Positions 1 through 9,593 of a stretch of DNA of 64,000 nt are shown here, one piece after another (positions within the stretch are counted from its first letter, which is position 1; each line of letters starts with the position of its first letter). The stretch lies in NCBI GenBank assembly GCA_902702965.1, contig CACRXP010000629.1:180813-244812 (forward strand), written 5' to 3'. The translations under genes were made by a program, and so were the position numbers. This DNA is from Spirometra erinaceieuropaei (taxonomy: Eukaryota; Platyhelminthes; Cestoda; Diphyllobothriidea; Diphyllobothriidae). The notes beneath the pieces were generated by a model that saw only the letters and a program-made list of their open reading frames with translations, was not told the origin of the DNA and made no database searches.

Positions 1-240
1 CGCTGTTAGGACTCAGCAGTAGTCTTCTTGTTCTTCAACCATCGCTGTTAATTCCTCCACTGGGGATTCGGTCACGGAGACTTTTAGAACGTGCCGCCAG
101 TTGGATGTTATAGCAGAAACGTAACACTATCTCGGATGAAAGCGAATAGGAGAATCCGAGTTTCTTGTTGTAAAGAAGATGAACAAACGAGCTCTGGAAT
201 AGTAGGTGTATTAGTCTGAGATTTTTGGCTCCAGCCAACG

Positions 241-760
241 TTCTGGCACCCTCTACCATATATAAAGAACGTGTCCGAAGCGATGGAACGTATCGCTGGA
301 GAGCTCGACGTGGTGTGTGTGGGTATCGCTCACCGTCGGACAGCGAGCATGCACAATATAATCATGTGAGTGAAGGACCGACTAGATATGTGAGAATAAT
401 CGGGTGTCGTTTCTCAGATCCCGTGTCGAGACTGCCTTTGCCACCACACAGGACAGACCGGATGACGACGTGGCTCACAAATAACAGAGCACAAACGGGC
501 AGTCTGGCGAAGTGACCCGTTGTCTCAGGTCGCCACTCATACCCTGGAGGAAAGCCACGAAGTCAACTTTGTGAGTACGTGGATTGTGGCGCGGGCCAGC
601 AATGAGACAGGGCGAGAACTTTTGGAGGCCTGGGTGTCTAACAGAAACTTTATCAACAGGCACGTTGACATACCGCCTGCTATCACGCGCTCCGTTTCCG
701 CGGCAAAGTGGCGAGCCTCAATTTCCTGCCAAGGGTGCACGCAGTCACGCCGCCGTGAGC
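241..760 (+). mobile_element. PLE-A fragment: 3' end of a Penelope-like element (linker plus GIY-YIG domain), broken
   Basis: The 3' end of a Penelope-like retroelement polyprotein is readable in shifting frames. From 241 the frame gives a linker beginning FWHPLPYIKNVSEAMERIAG and continuing to VGIAHRR. This matches in order the linker of the minus-strand copy at 47.3-48.1 kb (LPYIKGVSEATERIAAELG, VGIAHRP). At 430-640 comes the GIY-YIG endonuclease core: HHTGQTG followed by a stop, then SQITEHKRAV, then SQVATHTLEESHEVNFV and ETGRELLEAW with its conserved Glu. The tail NRHVDIPPA is typical of PLE ends. At least one stop and two frame changes break it, so it is a dead copy. The GIY-YIG domain nicks DNA during PLE integration (family knowledge). 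The reverse transcriptase part is absent or lies outside the window. Confidence 0.8.
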
Positions 761-939
761 CGTCGTGGTACTCAGCTTATCGCAAATACCACCGTCTGCA
801 TTCATATCCTCCCCTCCCACCTTCAAGGCTTGACTAAAAAATTTCTCATTTGATACCGAATTCTCCCAGTCTCTAACGATGGCCTCCTCTAGGGGTCGAA
901 AGCTTAGACTAATACACAACTACTCCAGAGGTCGTCTGT

Positions 940-1185
940 TCAACTTCTTTATAACACTATCTACTCCGCAAGAGGTAGAGACTATCGCTGGAACAGAAAC
1001 TTTATTCGCCTGACTTTTCGGGTTACTACTCGAACTAATCCTCGGAGAGAGTAGCAGATACTGGTCTTTCATGCACATGGGGCTGAAGTATTTACAGGGT
1101 GCAGTCACTATGCTACTACATACTTATAAATAATCACGGCTCCCCCCCCCCCTTCATCAGGGATCGTTGCACGCGGTGTAATAAA
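940..1185 (-). repeat. PLE terminal repeat (pLTR), subtype B, inverted copy
   Basis: Read on the minus strand, this stretch matches the better copy at 63.47-63.70 kb almost word for word. Shared pieces are a start like GCAACGATCCCTGATGAAGG followed by a poly-G run, then GTAGCATAGTGACTGCA, CAGCCCCATGTGCATGA, and an end like AAGTTTCTGTTCCAGCGAT. The poly-C run on the plus strand near 1142-1152 is the counterpart of its GGGGGGG. It contains a decayed hammerhead-like core. It lies in the opposite orientation to the PLE fragment just upstream, as expected from PLE flanking repeats or an independent insertion. Confidence 0.65.
1008..1050 (-). ncRNA. Decayed hammerhead-ribozyme-like core in a PLE terminal repeat
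   Basis: The minus strand shows a GATTAG box in place of CUGAUGA, a hairpin of TTCGAG type, then CCGAAAAGTCAGG where an intact copy has CCGAAACGTCAGG. The position relative to the downstream AATAAAGTTTCTGTTCCAGCGAT matches the other copies in the window. The catalytic box is mutated, so it is probably inactive. Confidence 0.3.
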
Positions 1186-1199
1186 CGTTTGAAACTTAG

Positions 1200-1940
1200 A
1201 GCAGGACAGCCTGCATTACATGGACATCCTGCATCTGAGTAGCACCTTGAAGTGAAATGGTTGGGTTCCCATGTCCTCCTCCCACCTGCAGTCGGTCCCA
1301 GGGCTACACTGCCAACGGTGATCTAACAGACATGACAGAACGCCTCCAAATCTACAAAGGGTTATTGCACAAATGCACTCCACCGTCTTAGTCCACACTG
1401 TACCATTATTGTCCATTTATTGAATTACTGTCGCTCGAATGGTATTAATGCTCTTTTGCTACTTGTTCTTATAACCTCTGCCTATATGTGCTTGGCGCAG
1501 TGTTTACGAACTTTGTCCAGTATGCCCACGTACTAGGGCAAGACAACAGGTTCTTACGTAACCCTGTACGTACCAAACTCAATGTAGTCAGTCGCCACAC
1601 GGGAGGTGTGCGCGGTGTGGTGATAGTTGCTGTAGTCGAGGAGAGGTGTTAGGAGTTTCATCTGGGGTTCTCAATATCAGAGCATGACGAATCAATGAGG
1701 TTTTATGCTGAAAAACATAAATAGTAATTGTTGTTCTAAAGATAGCCGCAAGTCAGTGTACAGTTATAGAAGACCTTCACAGTAAACATCAGACCGATGA
1801 GGATGTCTGTGCTAGAGTATAATGCCTTAAGACAGGTCCGTAGCTGTTTTACATTGTTCAGAACTGAATCCGTGGTCACACTACAATGGGATCTTTAAAC
1901 ACAAGGGACGAGGTTACGTGGGATCAAACGTTGTATACAT
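1200..1940. other. No recognised feature
   Basis: Only short unsupported open frames, with no repeat partner noticed inside the window. The right edge (1936-1950) is a short TA-rich run at the outer border of the PLE array. Confidence 0.5.
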
Positions 1941-1987
1941 ATATATATTGCTGATTGAAGCGAAAATACGCGTTCCCGGATATAACT

Positions 1988-2449
1988 GAGAAGATAAGGC
2001 GATCGCAGGAACCATAAGTATATTTGCCTGACGTTTCGAAAGCAAACAAGCTTCCATCATCGGAGGTGGTTTGCGTACGGCACGTCACAGTATTTAAGGG
2101 TTTTTTTCTTTCGTGCTGGCGTGTCACTGACTTCCAGCGCGCTGCATCACACGGTATGGCGATGGTTGTCATGGCGGCATCGGTTCCTCCTCATCCTTTG
2201 TCGGGTGTGGGGAGGGGGGCGGCGCCGGGGTGACCGCGGCCATTGCTCTTGTTTGTATTGTCCGTTGTCCGCCCTCGACGCATCTCTCCTTCCTGCCCCG
2301 TTCGCACCTGCCCGTATCCGCGTGGACGGTGGTTGTCATGCCACTGTTGACGTCGGCCTGGGTGGTCCTGTCGCTGTCGGGGGATCTCGTCTCGCTGTCC
2401 CGTTCACACCTGCCCGTAGCCGTGTTGACGGTGGTTGTCATGCCAGGGT
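1988..2449 (-). repeat. Left inverted arm of PLE-1 (462 bp)
   Basis: Reverse complement of 4055-4516. The open frame 2169-2441 on the minus strand is a copy of the end of the plus-strand polyprotein and has the same residues. Mirror coordinates sum to 6504 throughout, so no indel was seen. The arms would form a long hairpin in single-stranded DNA or RNA. Confidence 0.9.
2023..2071 (-). ncRNA. Hammerhead-ribozyme-like motif, inverted arm of PLE-1
   Basis: Minus strand: CCGATGA, a 6-bp stem GGAAGC/GCTTTC with loop TTGTTT, then GAAAC and GTC. This is the order of a type I hammerhead core (CUGAUGA, stem II, GAAA, very short stem III, GUC cleavage triplet). The box has C in place of the usual U at position 4. 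A stray U follows the box, and the closing CT can pair with AGG after GTC. Minimal hammerheads of this sort are known in PLEs; stem III is too short to work well except as a dimer (inference). Confidence 0.5.
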
Positions 2450-2451
2450 CA

Positions 2452-3319
2452 TGCCGGGCTGCCTAAAATACACAAAGATGGTGCCCCACTTCGTCCCATC
2501 GTATCCTTGCGCGGGACACCCACATTCAACCTGGCCAAATGGATGTTCCGACGCCTGAACTGCCTCACTTTGGGCTCCGACACGACGGTCCGCTCCTCCG
2601 TCCATTTCCTGGAAAGACTGAAAGGCCTGCAAATTAACACAGACGAGGTCATGGTGTCGTTCGATGTAACCTCGCTTTTCACCTCGATCCCAAAGGACTT
2701 GGCAGTCGAAACTGCCAGCGACCTCCTCGACAGCCAATACACGGAGGCAAGCAATACCCCTAGGAGGGGGCACCTGGTGCAACTGCTTAAATACTGTCTC
2801 CAAACGTTCTTCACATTTGAAGGAACTGTGTACGAACAAATCAAAGGTACGCCGATGGGCTCACCACTATCCGGTTTCATCGCTGAAGCTGTTCTTCAAA
2901 AGTTGGAGACGTTAGTGTTCGCAACGTATAAGCCAAAATTTTGGGCGCGGTATGTGGACGACACTTTCGTCGTTCTCAAACGGGAAAGGGTCTCGAATTT
3001 CCACGCGCTACTGAACTCTGTTCTTCCCGATATTCAATTCACCATGGAGACAGAGAACAACAATCAGATCGCGTTTCTAGACGTTCTGGTCCATCGCAAG
3101 GTAAACGGGAGCCTGAAAACCACGGTCTACAGGAAGGCCACTAACACTCGCCAAATCCTGTCCTACCACAGCAATCACCCGCTGTGTCACAAACGAAGCT
3201 GTGTTCGATCCCTCTACAGGAGAGCTGACACTCACTGCAGCGAACCGACCGACAAGGTAGCCGAACTCCACTATCTACGGCGGATGTTCACCTCCAACGG
3301 TTACCCCGCAGCTTCATAG
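2452..3319 (+). pseudogene. PLE-1 reverse transcriptase domain
   Basis: The open frame 2435-3319 encodes 294 residues. Its first eight or so come from the inverted arm. PLE reverse transcriptase motifs then follow in order: LPKIHKDGAPLRPIV at residues 9-23, FDVTSLFTSIP at 76-86 with the motif A Asp, GTPMGSPLSGFIAE at 138-151 (motif B), and RYVDDTFVV at 172-180 with the catalytic Asp pair. A later stretch with FLDVLV and TTVYRKATNT is typical of PLEs just after the palm. The domain copies element RNA into DNA. The N-terminal third of a full PLE protein is missing. The frame ends at a stop created by a 1-bp change near 3305: comparison with PLE-2 at 4810 shows TACCCCGCAG against TACCTACGCAG. 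Confidence 0.85.
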
Positions 3320-4335
3320 AACGCAGCAGACAGTCCAGACCAACCGTAAAGTCAACGGCAAATCAGCCGAAAGTCTGGCGAGCGCTGCCATATATTGCGA
3401 ACGTTTCCGAGGCAGTTGCTCGTATCTTGCAACCATTGGGTATCGGCATCGCCCACAAACCCGAAGCGACAATCAGACGGTTGGTCATGAGACCAAAAAC
3501 GCCTCTGCCACGAGGCGAAACTGCCAACGTCGTCTACCGGATCCTGTGTAGTTCCTGTGAGGCAAACTACGTTGGAGAAACCGGGAAGAGATTGCAGACC
3601 CGCATGGACGAGCACGCAAGAGCGGTAAGAAGAATGGATCAGCTCTCGTTGGTGGCAGACCATTGCGCAGCTTTTGGCCACGCCTTCGCCTTCCAAGACG
3701 CCGAAGTCTTGGGCCAAGGGAGCGATCAAACGGTCAGGGAGACACTCGAAGCCTGGCACACCACAACTACCTCAATCAACCGATGCGTAACTCTGCCGGC
3801 TGCCTACCAAGCCCTACGGTTGAAGTTCAATAGGCAGGGCTACCGACGAGTCGTCAGGCCAGAGACGGCAGTAATCGAACCCGGACCAAGCGGGAACGAG
3901 GACGGGCATAGACAGGCACCGGGAACGGACGAAACCGGGGGACAACCGGCGGCGAACGCAAACCCAGGAGACCGCCTTCTGGGTCCGAACGCAGACAGAC
4001 GCCAGCACTCGATGAGAACGCCCGACAGTGACAAAACCCCCCAGCCCGACGTCAACCCTGGCATGACAACCACCGTCAACACGGCTACGGGCAGGTGTGA
4101 ACGGGACAGCGAGACGAGATCCCCCGACAGCGACAGGACCACCCAGGCCGACGTCAACAGTGGCATGACAACCACCGTCCACGCGGATACGGGCAGGTGC
4201 GAACGGGGCAGGAAGGAGAGATGCGTCGAGGGCGGACAACGGACAATACAAACAAGAGCAATGGCCGCGGTCACCCCGGCGCCGCCCCCCTCCCCACACC
4301 CGACAAAGGATGAGGAGGAACCGATGCCGCCATGA
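3310..4335 (+). pseudogene. PLE-1 linker and GIY-YIG endonuclease domain
   Basis: This frame is open from 3310 to the stop at 4335; the first ATG is at 3427, but homology to other PLEs begins before it (SFIERSRQ, LPYIANVSEAVARIL). Counting from the ATG, VVYRILCSSC lies at residues 35-44, YVGETGKRLQTR at 48-59, DEH at 61-63, a His-containing segment at 79-85, and RETLEAW with the conserved Glu at 104-110. The Cys pair plus downstream His residues fit the zinc-binding CCHH pattern found in PLE GIY-YIG domains. The C-terminus is a long hydrophilic tail made partly of two 34-residue repeats and ending in a proline-rich stretch. The frame is intact in itself, but is cut off from the RT by the shift at 3305. 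Confidence 0.8.
4021..4224 (+). repeat. Two tandem 102-bp repeats in the PLE-1 C-terminal coding region
   Basis: The unit starting at 4021 recurs at 4123 with in-frame periodicity (34 residues). Both copies contain DVN, GMTTTV and TGRCER. The same doublet occurs in PLE-2 starting near 5500 and 5602, and in the inverted arm at 2280-2449. It is a lineage-specific tail rather than part of the endonuclease fold. Confidence 0.75.
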
Positions 4336-4432
4336 CAACCATCGCCATACCGTGTGATGCAGCGCGCTGGAAGTCAGTGACACGCCAGCACGAAAGAAAA
4401 AAACCCTTAAATACTGTGACGTGCCGTACGCA

Positions 4433-4481
4433 AACCACCTCCGATGATGGAAGCTTGTTTGCTTTCGAAACGTCAGGCAAA
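4433..4481 (+). ncRNA. Hammerhead-ribozyme-like motif at the PLE-1 3' end
   Basis: CCGATGA at 4441-4447, stem GGAAGC with GCTTTC (4449-4466), GAAA at 4467-4470, CGTC at 4471-4474 followed by AGG, which can pair with CCT just before the box. Mirror image of the motif at 2023-2071. One core base departs from the consensus (C for U), so activity is uncertain. Confidence 0.5.
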
Positions 4482-4516
4482 TATACTTATGGTTCCTGCG
4501 ATCGCCTTATCTTCTC

Positions 4517-4542
4517 ACATATATATATATATATATATATAT
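4517..4542. repeat. (TA)n microsatellite at the junction of two PLE copies
   Basis: About 26 bp of alternating AT sit at the centre of a short perfect palindrome (CTTCTCACATAT to ATATGTGAGAAG). The palindrome arises because the 3' end of PLE-1 faces the inverted 3' end of PLE-2. TA repeats may be the insertion target (inference). Confidence 0.8.
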
Positions 4543-4582
4543 GTGAGAAGGTAAGGCTATCGGAGGAACCATAGATTTATTT

Positions 4583-4628
4583 GTCTGACGTTTCGAAAGC
4601 AAACAAGCTTCCATCATCGGAGGTGGGT
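4583..4628 (-). ncRNA. Hammerhead-ribozyme-like motif, inverted arm of PLE-2
   Basis: Minus strand: CCGATGA, stem GGAAGC/GCTTTC, GAAAC, GTC, AGAC. Core identical to the PLE-1 copies; the base after AG differs, so the last pairs of stem I are weaker. Confidence 0.45.
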
Positions 4629-4805
4629 TGCGCACTGCGCGTCACAGCATTTAAGGGTTTTCTTTTGTGCTGGCGTGTCACTGACTTCATCACAAGGCCT
4701 GACGATTGTTGTCATGGCGGTATCGGTTTCTCCTCGTCCTTTGTTGGATATGGGGAGTGGAGCGGCGTCGGGGTGATCGCGGACACTGCTCTTGATTGCA
4801 TTGTC

Positions 4806-5696
4806 CAACGGTTACCTACGCAGCTTTATAGAACGCAGCAGACTATCCAGAACAAACATAAAGTCAACGGCAAATCAGCCGGAATTCTGGCGAACACTGC
4901 CATATATTGCGAATGTTTCCGTAGCAGTTGCTCGTATCTTGCAACCATTGGGTATCGGCATCGCCTAAAAACCGGAAGCGACAATTAGACGTATGGTCAT
5001 GAGACCAAAAACGCCTCTGCCACGGGGCGAAACTGCCAACGTCGTCTATCGGATCCCGTGCAGTTCTGGCGAGGCAAACTACGTTGGAGAAACCGGAAAG
5101 AGACTGCAGACCCGTATGGACGAGCACTCAAGAGCGGCACGAAGAATGGATTAGTTGGCGTTGGTGGCAGACCATTGTGCAGCTTTTGGCCACGCCTTCG
5201 CCTTCCAAGACGCCGAAGTCTTGGGCCAAGTGAGCGATTAAACAGTAAGGGAGACGCTCGAAGCCTGGCACACCACAACTACCTCTATCAACCGCTGCGT
5301 AGCTTTGCCGACTACCTACCAAGCCCTACGGGTGAAGTTCAATAGACACGGCTATCGACGAGACTTCAGGCCAGAGACGGCAGTAACCAAACCCAGAAAA
5401 AGCGGGAACACGGACGGGCACAGACAGACATCGGCAACAAAAGATACCAGGGAACAAGCGGCGGCGAACGCAGACAAACGTGAGCAGTCGGTGAGAACGC
5501 CCAACAGTGACAGAACCCCCCAGCCCGACGTCAACACTGGCATGACAACCATCGTCAACACGGTTACGGGCAGGTGTGAACGAGATAGCGAGACGAGTGC
5601 CCGCGACAGTGACAGGAATCCCCAGCCCGACGTCAACATTTGCATGACAACCACCGTCCGCGCGGTTACGGGTAGGTGCGAACGGGGTTAGAAGAC
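4806..5696 (+). pseudogene. PLE-2 linker and GIY-YIG endonuclease, with stops
   Basis: Collinear with 3298-4210. It reads YLRSFIERSRLSRT, then the linker SVAVARILQPLGIGIA, then RIPCSSGEANYVGETGKRL, DEHSRAARR, LVADHCAAFGHAFAFQDAEV and RETLEAW. In-frame stops fall near 4966, 5152 and 5239, and the second Cys of the CxxC pair is changed to Gly. It is therefore a dead copy. The RT domain is absent; the join to the inverted arm is at about 4805. The two 34-residue tail repeats are retained near 5500-5690. Confidence 0.8.
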
Positions 5697-5700
5697 GAGA

Positions 5701-6219
5701 TGTAACGTCCCCTGATCTGGGCATGGTTGTTTGAATGCCGTGACACTTTTGGCGCGTGGGCCTAGGATGGAGATGGCGTAGCCGCATGTTGGTGAAGATG
5801 GCCGGTGTCCCTTCCACTCTCTTCCGCCGATCCCCTCTCCCGCTCCGTATCGTGTCGTAACGTTCGTACCGCTGCCCTCACTACATCGGCAACCCCCTCG
5901 GCCCTTCCCTGCAGTTGCCCCCAGCGCTGCGCTCCCCACCGGTTGTCCAGCTGGCATGTTGGCCTCGCCTCTCCACCCAGACAGGTCATCGACTGTTGTA
6001 ACTCATCTCGCCTGTACTTTTAACTGTCATTATACTCCTTAGCAATTCCCTTTTCTGTTCATTATATCTTCTCGTCCACCGATCGTTTCTTCTTCCTTTA
6101 TGTATGGATGAGTATCGTGAACTGCTAACAAACATATTCAAATCAACACAAGCCAGGATCTCTTTATCGATATTCCGTTACGTGGTTGTGTGCTACCCTT
6201 GACGTCCTCGGCCGCTACA
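5701..6219. mobile_element. Solo LTR (519 bp), Ty3/Gypsy-like, inserted in PLE-2
   Basis: The insert begins TGTAACGTCC and ends GGCCGCTACA, the TG...CA ends of a long terminal repeat. It is flanked by a perfect 4-bp duplication, GAGA at 5697-5700 and 6220-6223. PLE-1 shows the empty site: GGAGAGATGCGTCGAGGGC corresponds to the PLE-2 flanks once the insert and one GAGA are removed. TGTAAC ends and 4-bp duplications are typical of Ty3/Gypsy elements. No internal region is present, so it is a recombinational remnant. It is younger than PLE-2. Confidence 0.8.
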
Positions 6220-6432
6220 GAGATACGTGGAGGGCGGACAATGGAAAATGCAATCAAGAGCAATGGCCGCGGTCACCCCGACGCCGCTCCCATCCCCACA
6301 CCCAACAAAGGATGACGAGGAACCAATGTCGCCATCACAACAATCGTCAGGCCTTGTGATGCAGCGCGCCTGAAGTCATTGACACGCCAGCACGAAAGAG
6401 GACCCTTAAATGCTGTGACGTGCAGTACGCAA

Positions 6433-6480
6433 CCCACCTCCGATGATGGAAGTTATTTTGCTTTCGAAACGTCAGGTAAA
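6433..6480 (+). ncRNA. Hammerhead-ribozyme-like motif at the PLE-2 3' end
   Basis: CCGATGA at 6440-6446, then a stem of GGAAG type, GCTTTCGAAAC and GTCAGG at 6471-6476. It lies at the same distance from the 3' end as in PLE-1. The apical loop is altered (TTATTTT). Confidence 0.45.
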
Positions 6481-6558
6481 TAAGCCCATGGTTCCTTTGA
6501 TAGCCTTATCTTCTCAGTTATATCCAGGAACGCGCATTTTCGCTCCAATCAACGTATA

Positions 6559-6738
6559 TACAGTACCTGTGCTAACTCATGAAATGTCACGAATTAACAC
6601 AGGTTAACGCCTTTAACGCAAAATCGGTAAACACTACGGCTCCCAAAGTCTGATAGCGGAAAATAAACGATGTGCCAAAGAAATAAAGCAAAGTTTGGTT
6701 AAGAAAATATTATTTACTGAGTTAGCACAGGTACTGTA
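6559..6738. mobile_element. 180-bp mini-element with 21-bp perfect inverted ends, FB family
   Basis: It starts TACAGTACCTGTGCTAACTC and ends with the exact reverse complement (6718-6738). The interior is AT-rich and non-coding. The end sequence, including the following ATGAAATGTC, is that of the ~1-kb FB repeats elsewhere in the window, so this looks like an internally deleted, MITE-like member. It abuts the end of PLE-2 directly. Confidence 0.75.
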
Positions 6739-6879
6739 TGTGCGTGTATAAGCAAGGTTATGAGACAGAGACCTAGATTCAGACTTTTTCTCGGTTAGAG
6801 AAATAATAAGCCTCTATCCGATTATTCAATGCCCATAGAAAGCCCGGGGCACATTTTATGTGCTCCCTACAAATGTGCG

Positions 6880-7800
6880 AGTGCGAGAGGCCACAAACGG
6901 ACAAATACTTACCAGGCCGAGGCCGGCCAGTTTATAATAGCAGAGGTAAGAGACGATAAAGAAGGTGAGTAGATTTGTACGTTACCGTTTTAGGCTTATT
7001 AAGCAATCATTTAGCCAAGCATAACCCTAAAAAAAACTCAATGTTATCCTCTTACAGGGCTAAGGATAACGCATAATAGTCGGAAGAGTCCTGTTGTCAT
7101 CTACCAGTACTCTCTGTCGTCTTCCTACTCTGCTATCAAAACTTGGCCGACTGCAGTCTAGAAGTCAGTTGTCTGTTTGTGACCCTGTCATTCAGGCGGT
7201 GTGGAAAAATGGAGTCCGACTAATCTTGCCCCTGAGGCCCCTGCCCATAATTAAAAACGATCCTTACCCACGTAAATGTGTTGACCTGATGGTAAATTAT
7301 TAAAAATATATGTTTGCCAACTGACTTCAGAGTACTCTATCGATTTACCCGCATTCTTTACAGTCCCTCATTGTGCTCTTATGACTTGGCGGACATTCAC
7401 CTGGTAATTATTTGCCTGTTCGTGATGCCCGTCACCCATACGGAGCTTGCTTCTTTCGGGAAGCCATCAGATAGATGCGCGCCCAGACTTGATTGAATAA
7501 ATAACCGATCTACAGCGACTTAGAATGACAGGGTTGCGAGGCACTGATGCATTTCCGTTCGATGAAGTGCTTATGACCTATCTGGTATACCCCAGTGGCA
7601 GACAAGCTGCGCCAGATGTGTCTGTGCGCATGTTTGTTTTTCTGGTCCCAGCTGCAGGCCACGACGGTGGGTGACTGAATGAAGGTAATGTGACCTGAAA
7701 CGCATTCTCCGTCATCTTTCTTTTTGCTTACATAAGTCTTAATTCTTTGCCGCGTTTGACTATTAGCGTAAAGTGGCCGCGCAACGAATGCTCTCCTCAC
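6880..7800. repeat. Low-copy repeat pieces (R5)
   Basis: Segments at about 6890-7020 (plus) and 7555-7700 (minus) match parts of 9650-9900. Shared words include CAGATAG.TCATAAGCACTTCAT and GGCTTATT...CAGCCAA..TAACCCT. The 96-residue open frame at 7510-7800 on the minus strand lies in this repeat and is not taken as a gene. Its class is not recognised. Confidence 0.35.
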
Positions 7801-7809
7801 TTACCTCGA

Positions 7810-9590
7810 GATGGCCTCAAAACAACTTGGACCTCCCACATTAGGTAAAAGTTCAGAATATCCGTGAATTACATAGCAAGTTTTACCCAGCAGACTGATT
7901 TCGTCAAAGAAAAAAATAATCCCGCTATAAGTCAGAAGTCGACAAGGCAAATTTTTTTTCCTTCACCATAAATAACACGGCTAAGTAATAAACTAGTACC
8001 CATGCCCAGCATTTCAAAACAGATTCAGGTGGATACAGCAAGAAACAACGATGATTCCAGGAGATCCAGAATCGATTTTCCTGAAGTGAGTCCAGAATGC
8101 GTCAATAATCAAAAACTGTTTGCAGTTAAAGTGAAAAGCAGTAGTTATTTTTTAAAATCACATATGCACGTCAAGAGCTTAACTTGGAGATACTAAGTGA
8201 CTATATTGGTGGCGGTCAGAAAGGTACCGGAAATGCTTGTAGTTTTTGACATCCGTGGTCCACAAATGATTGAGGCATCGTATATGATTAATTCAGTCTG
8301 CCATCGTCCATTGTTCCTCTCGTGACTGATTTATATACATTTACACCCACTGAGTATAAATGCGTTTAAAGTAAAGCCTTTCCTGCCGCACGTTATACGA
8401 CTGTTTTAACGCATTGGAGAGATTGATACAGGCTATATATTTGCGTACGCAAGACGACACAAGAATTGAGACAAAAAATTAGATAAAATCTTCCGGAATT
8501 TCCTTATAATCCAAATTACTATGACTAAAGAAAGCAATACTAGCCTCCGGATAGCAAGAAATTATGACATATGTATTGAAATCGTTCACCGTGTTTGACT
8601 CGTTACTCATCAAAACGAGTTTGAGTGGTCGGTTGTTCACTCGATACCTGCAAGAAATTTAGAGTGCTTTTGTATGAGTCACTAATACAACAAACAATAA
8701 TATTTGTAGTTTTTTGTCGACCATCTGTAGAAATTGAAGACCAACTAACGATGCCATGGGTTTTTAAAGTCCTCCCTTTCTAAAGAAATTGGTGTAAGTA
8801 TTTGGCCTTATAGCAAAAGAACGTTTTAGCGGACACTTTCATCTGCTGAATTAGGAATACCTCAGAGCGTTCCGGCACGCCGGTTGAATTTGTGTCTAAG
8901 GCCCCAGTATGTACGTTTGTACCTGAAAAAAATTCAGTCCGCATTTTATGACTCTTACCAAACTGTAACAAAATTATGAATTTTGCTGTTAAATTGAAAA
9001 GACCTGACAGTATCACCGAGGTTTTTGTGGAATTTCTCCTCCACGCCGTCGAATGGGAGAGAAATACGGAGCACTTTCTGAGTATGAATATCGCTCTAAA
9101 GTGTTTTCGTGAGGCTCACAATTTTGGCATAATTTACATGATTTAGCAGGATCCGTTCAAGGAGCATATGTATCCACCAAAATCGAACCAAAGAAATATG
9201 TTAACTCACTTATGGTTGGCCTTAATGTTGTAGCAAGGTTTTCAGATTTTGGACCTGAAAAAGGCAGTTTAAAATTTCTTGATTTTGACAAATTGTAATG
9301 TAAATTTAAAAACATTTTTTCTAAAAACCCGACCAACATGCAGCGCTGGCAGTTTTATTGGAAATGTGCGAAAAGGTTGAAGCTGGAAAGTACGATCGCT
9401 ACAAATTTTATGCTTTTGTATCCTATTAAAATGCCTTCTGTATAAGCATATTTCTGTTGCTTAATGCAGATTTCTAAAATGTTTCCATGTAAATAAACAA
9501 CTGTTATTGTCAAGAAATAAGCGACAATTGTCTCACATATATAAGTTTCAACAGTCGAAAAACAGTGTGCTGGCCTAGAACTAAGTATGT
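7810..9590. other. AT-rich non-coding stretch, nothing recognised
   Basis: Only short open frames without convincing splice context. A possible 61-nt exon (8022-8082, donor GTGAGT) is too weak to call. Confidence 0.5.
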
Positions 9591-9593
9591 TCA

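Larger units (their letters stand above)
1942..4516 (+). mobile_element. PLE-1: Penelope-like element copy, 5'-truncated, flanked by an inverted copy of its own 3' end
   Basis: A Penelope-like retroelement with reverse transcriptase (2452-3316), linker and GIY-YIG endonuclease (3310-4335) and a non-coding 3' end. The first 460 bp of the locus (1988-2449) are the reverse complement of the last 460 bp (4055-4516). The junction at 2449 falls straight into the start of the RT domain, so the body is 5'-truncated and fused to an inverted 3' end, a structure known for PLEs. The two arms give identical translations where compared, which points to a recent insertion. The outer left flank (1942-1987) also matches the flank at 6516-6558 in reverse. 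A 1-bp shift near 3305 separates the RT frame from the endonuclease frame, so this copy is probably not autonomous. Confidence 0.85.
4543..6558 (+). mobile_element. PLE-2: second Penelope-like copy, more decayed and split by a solo LTR
   Basis: It has the same structure as PLE-1 and the same orientation. An inverted 3'-end fragment (about 4543-4805) is followed by a body truncated into the linker (4806-5700), then the 3' end (6220-6558). The two inverted arms differ from each other at many places, unlike those of PLE-1, so PLE-2 is older. Its 3' end runs on past 6515 into a 43-bp tail that matches the far-left flank of PLE-1 (1942-1987) in reverse. The true PLE end is therefore about 6556, and PLE-1 lost its last bases at the TA junction. 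Confidence 0.8.

Noticed and set aside
2169..2441. Separate 90-codon minus-strand gene in front of the PLE
   Set aside because: It is the inverted copy of the end of the PLE-1 polyprotein frame.
3814..4383. Long minus-strand frames (up to 189 codons) over the PLE-1 tail
   Set aside because: Antisense shadows of the GC-rich endonuclease tail; no motif.
7510..7800. 96-codon minus-strand gene
   Set aside because: Most of it overlaps a repeat shared with 9.65-9.9 kb; no motif.
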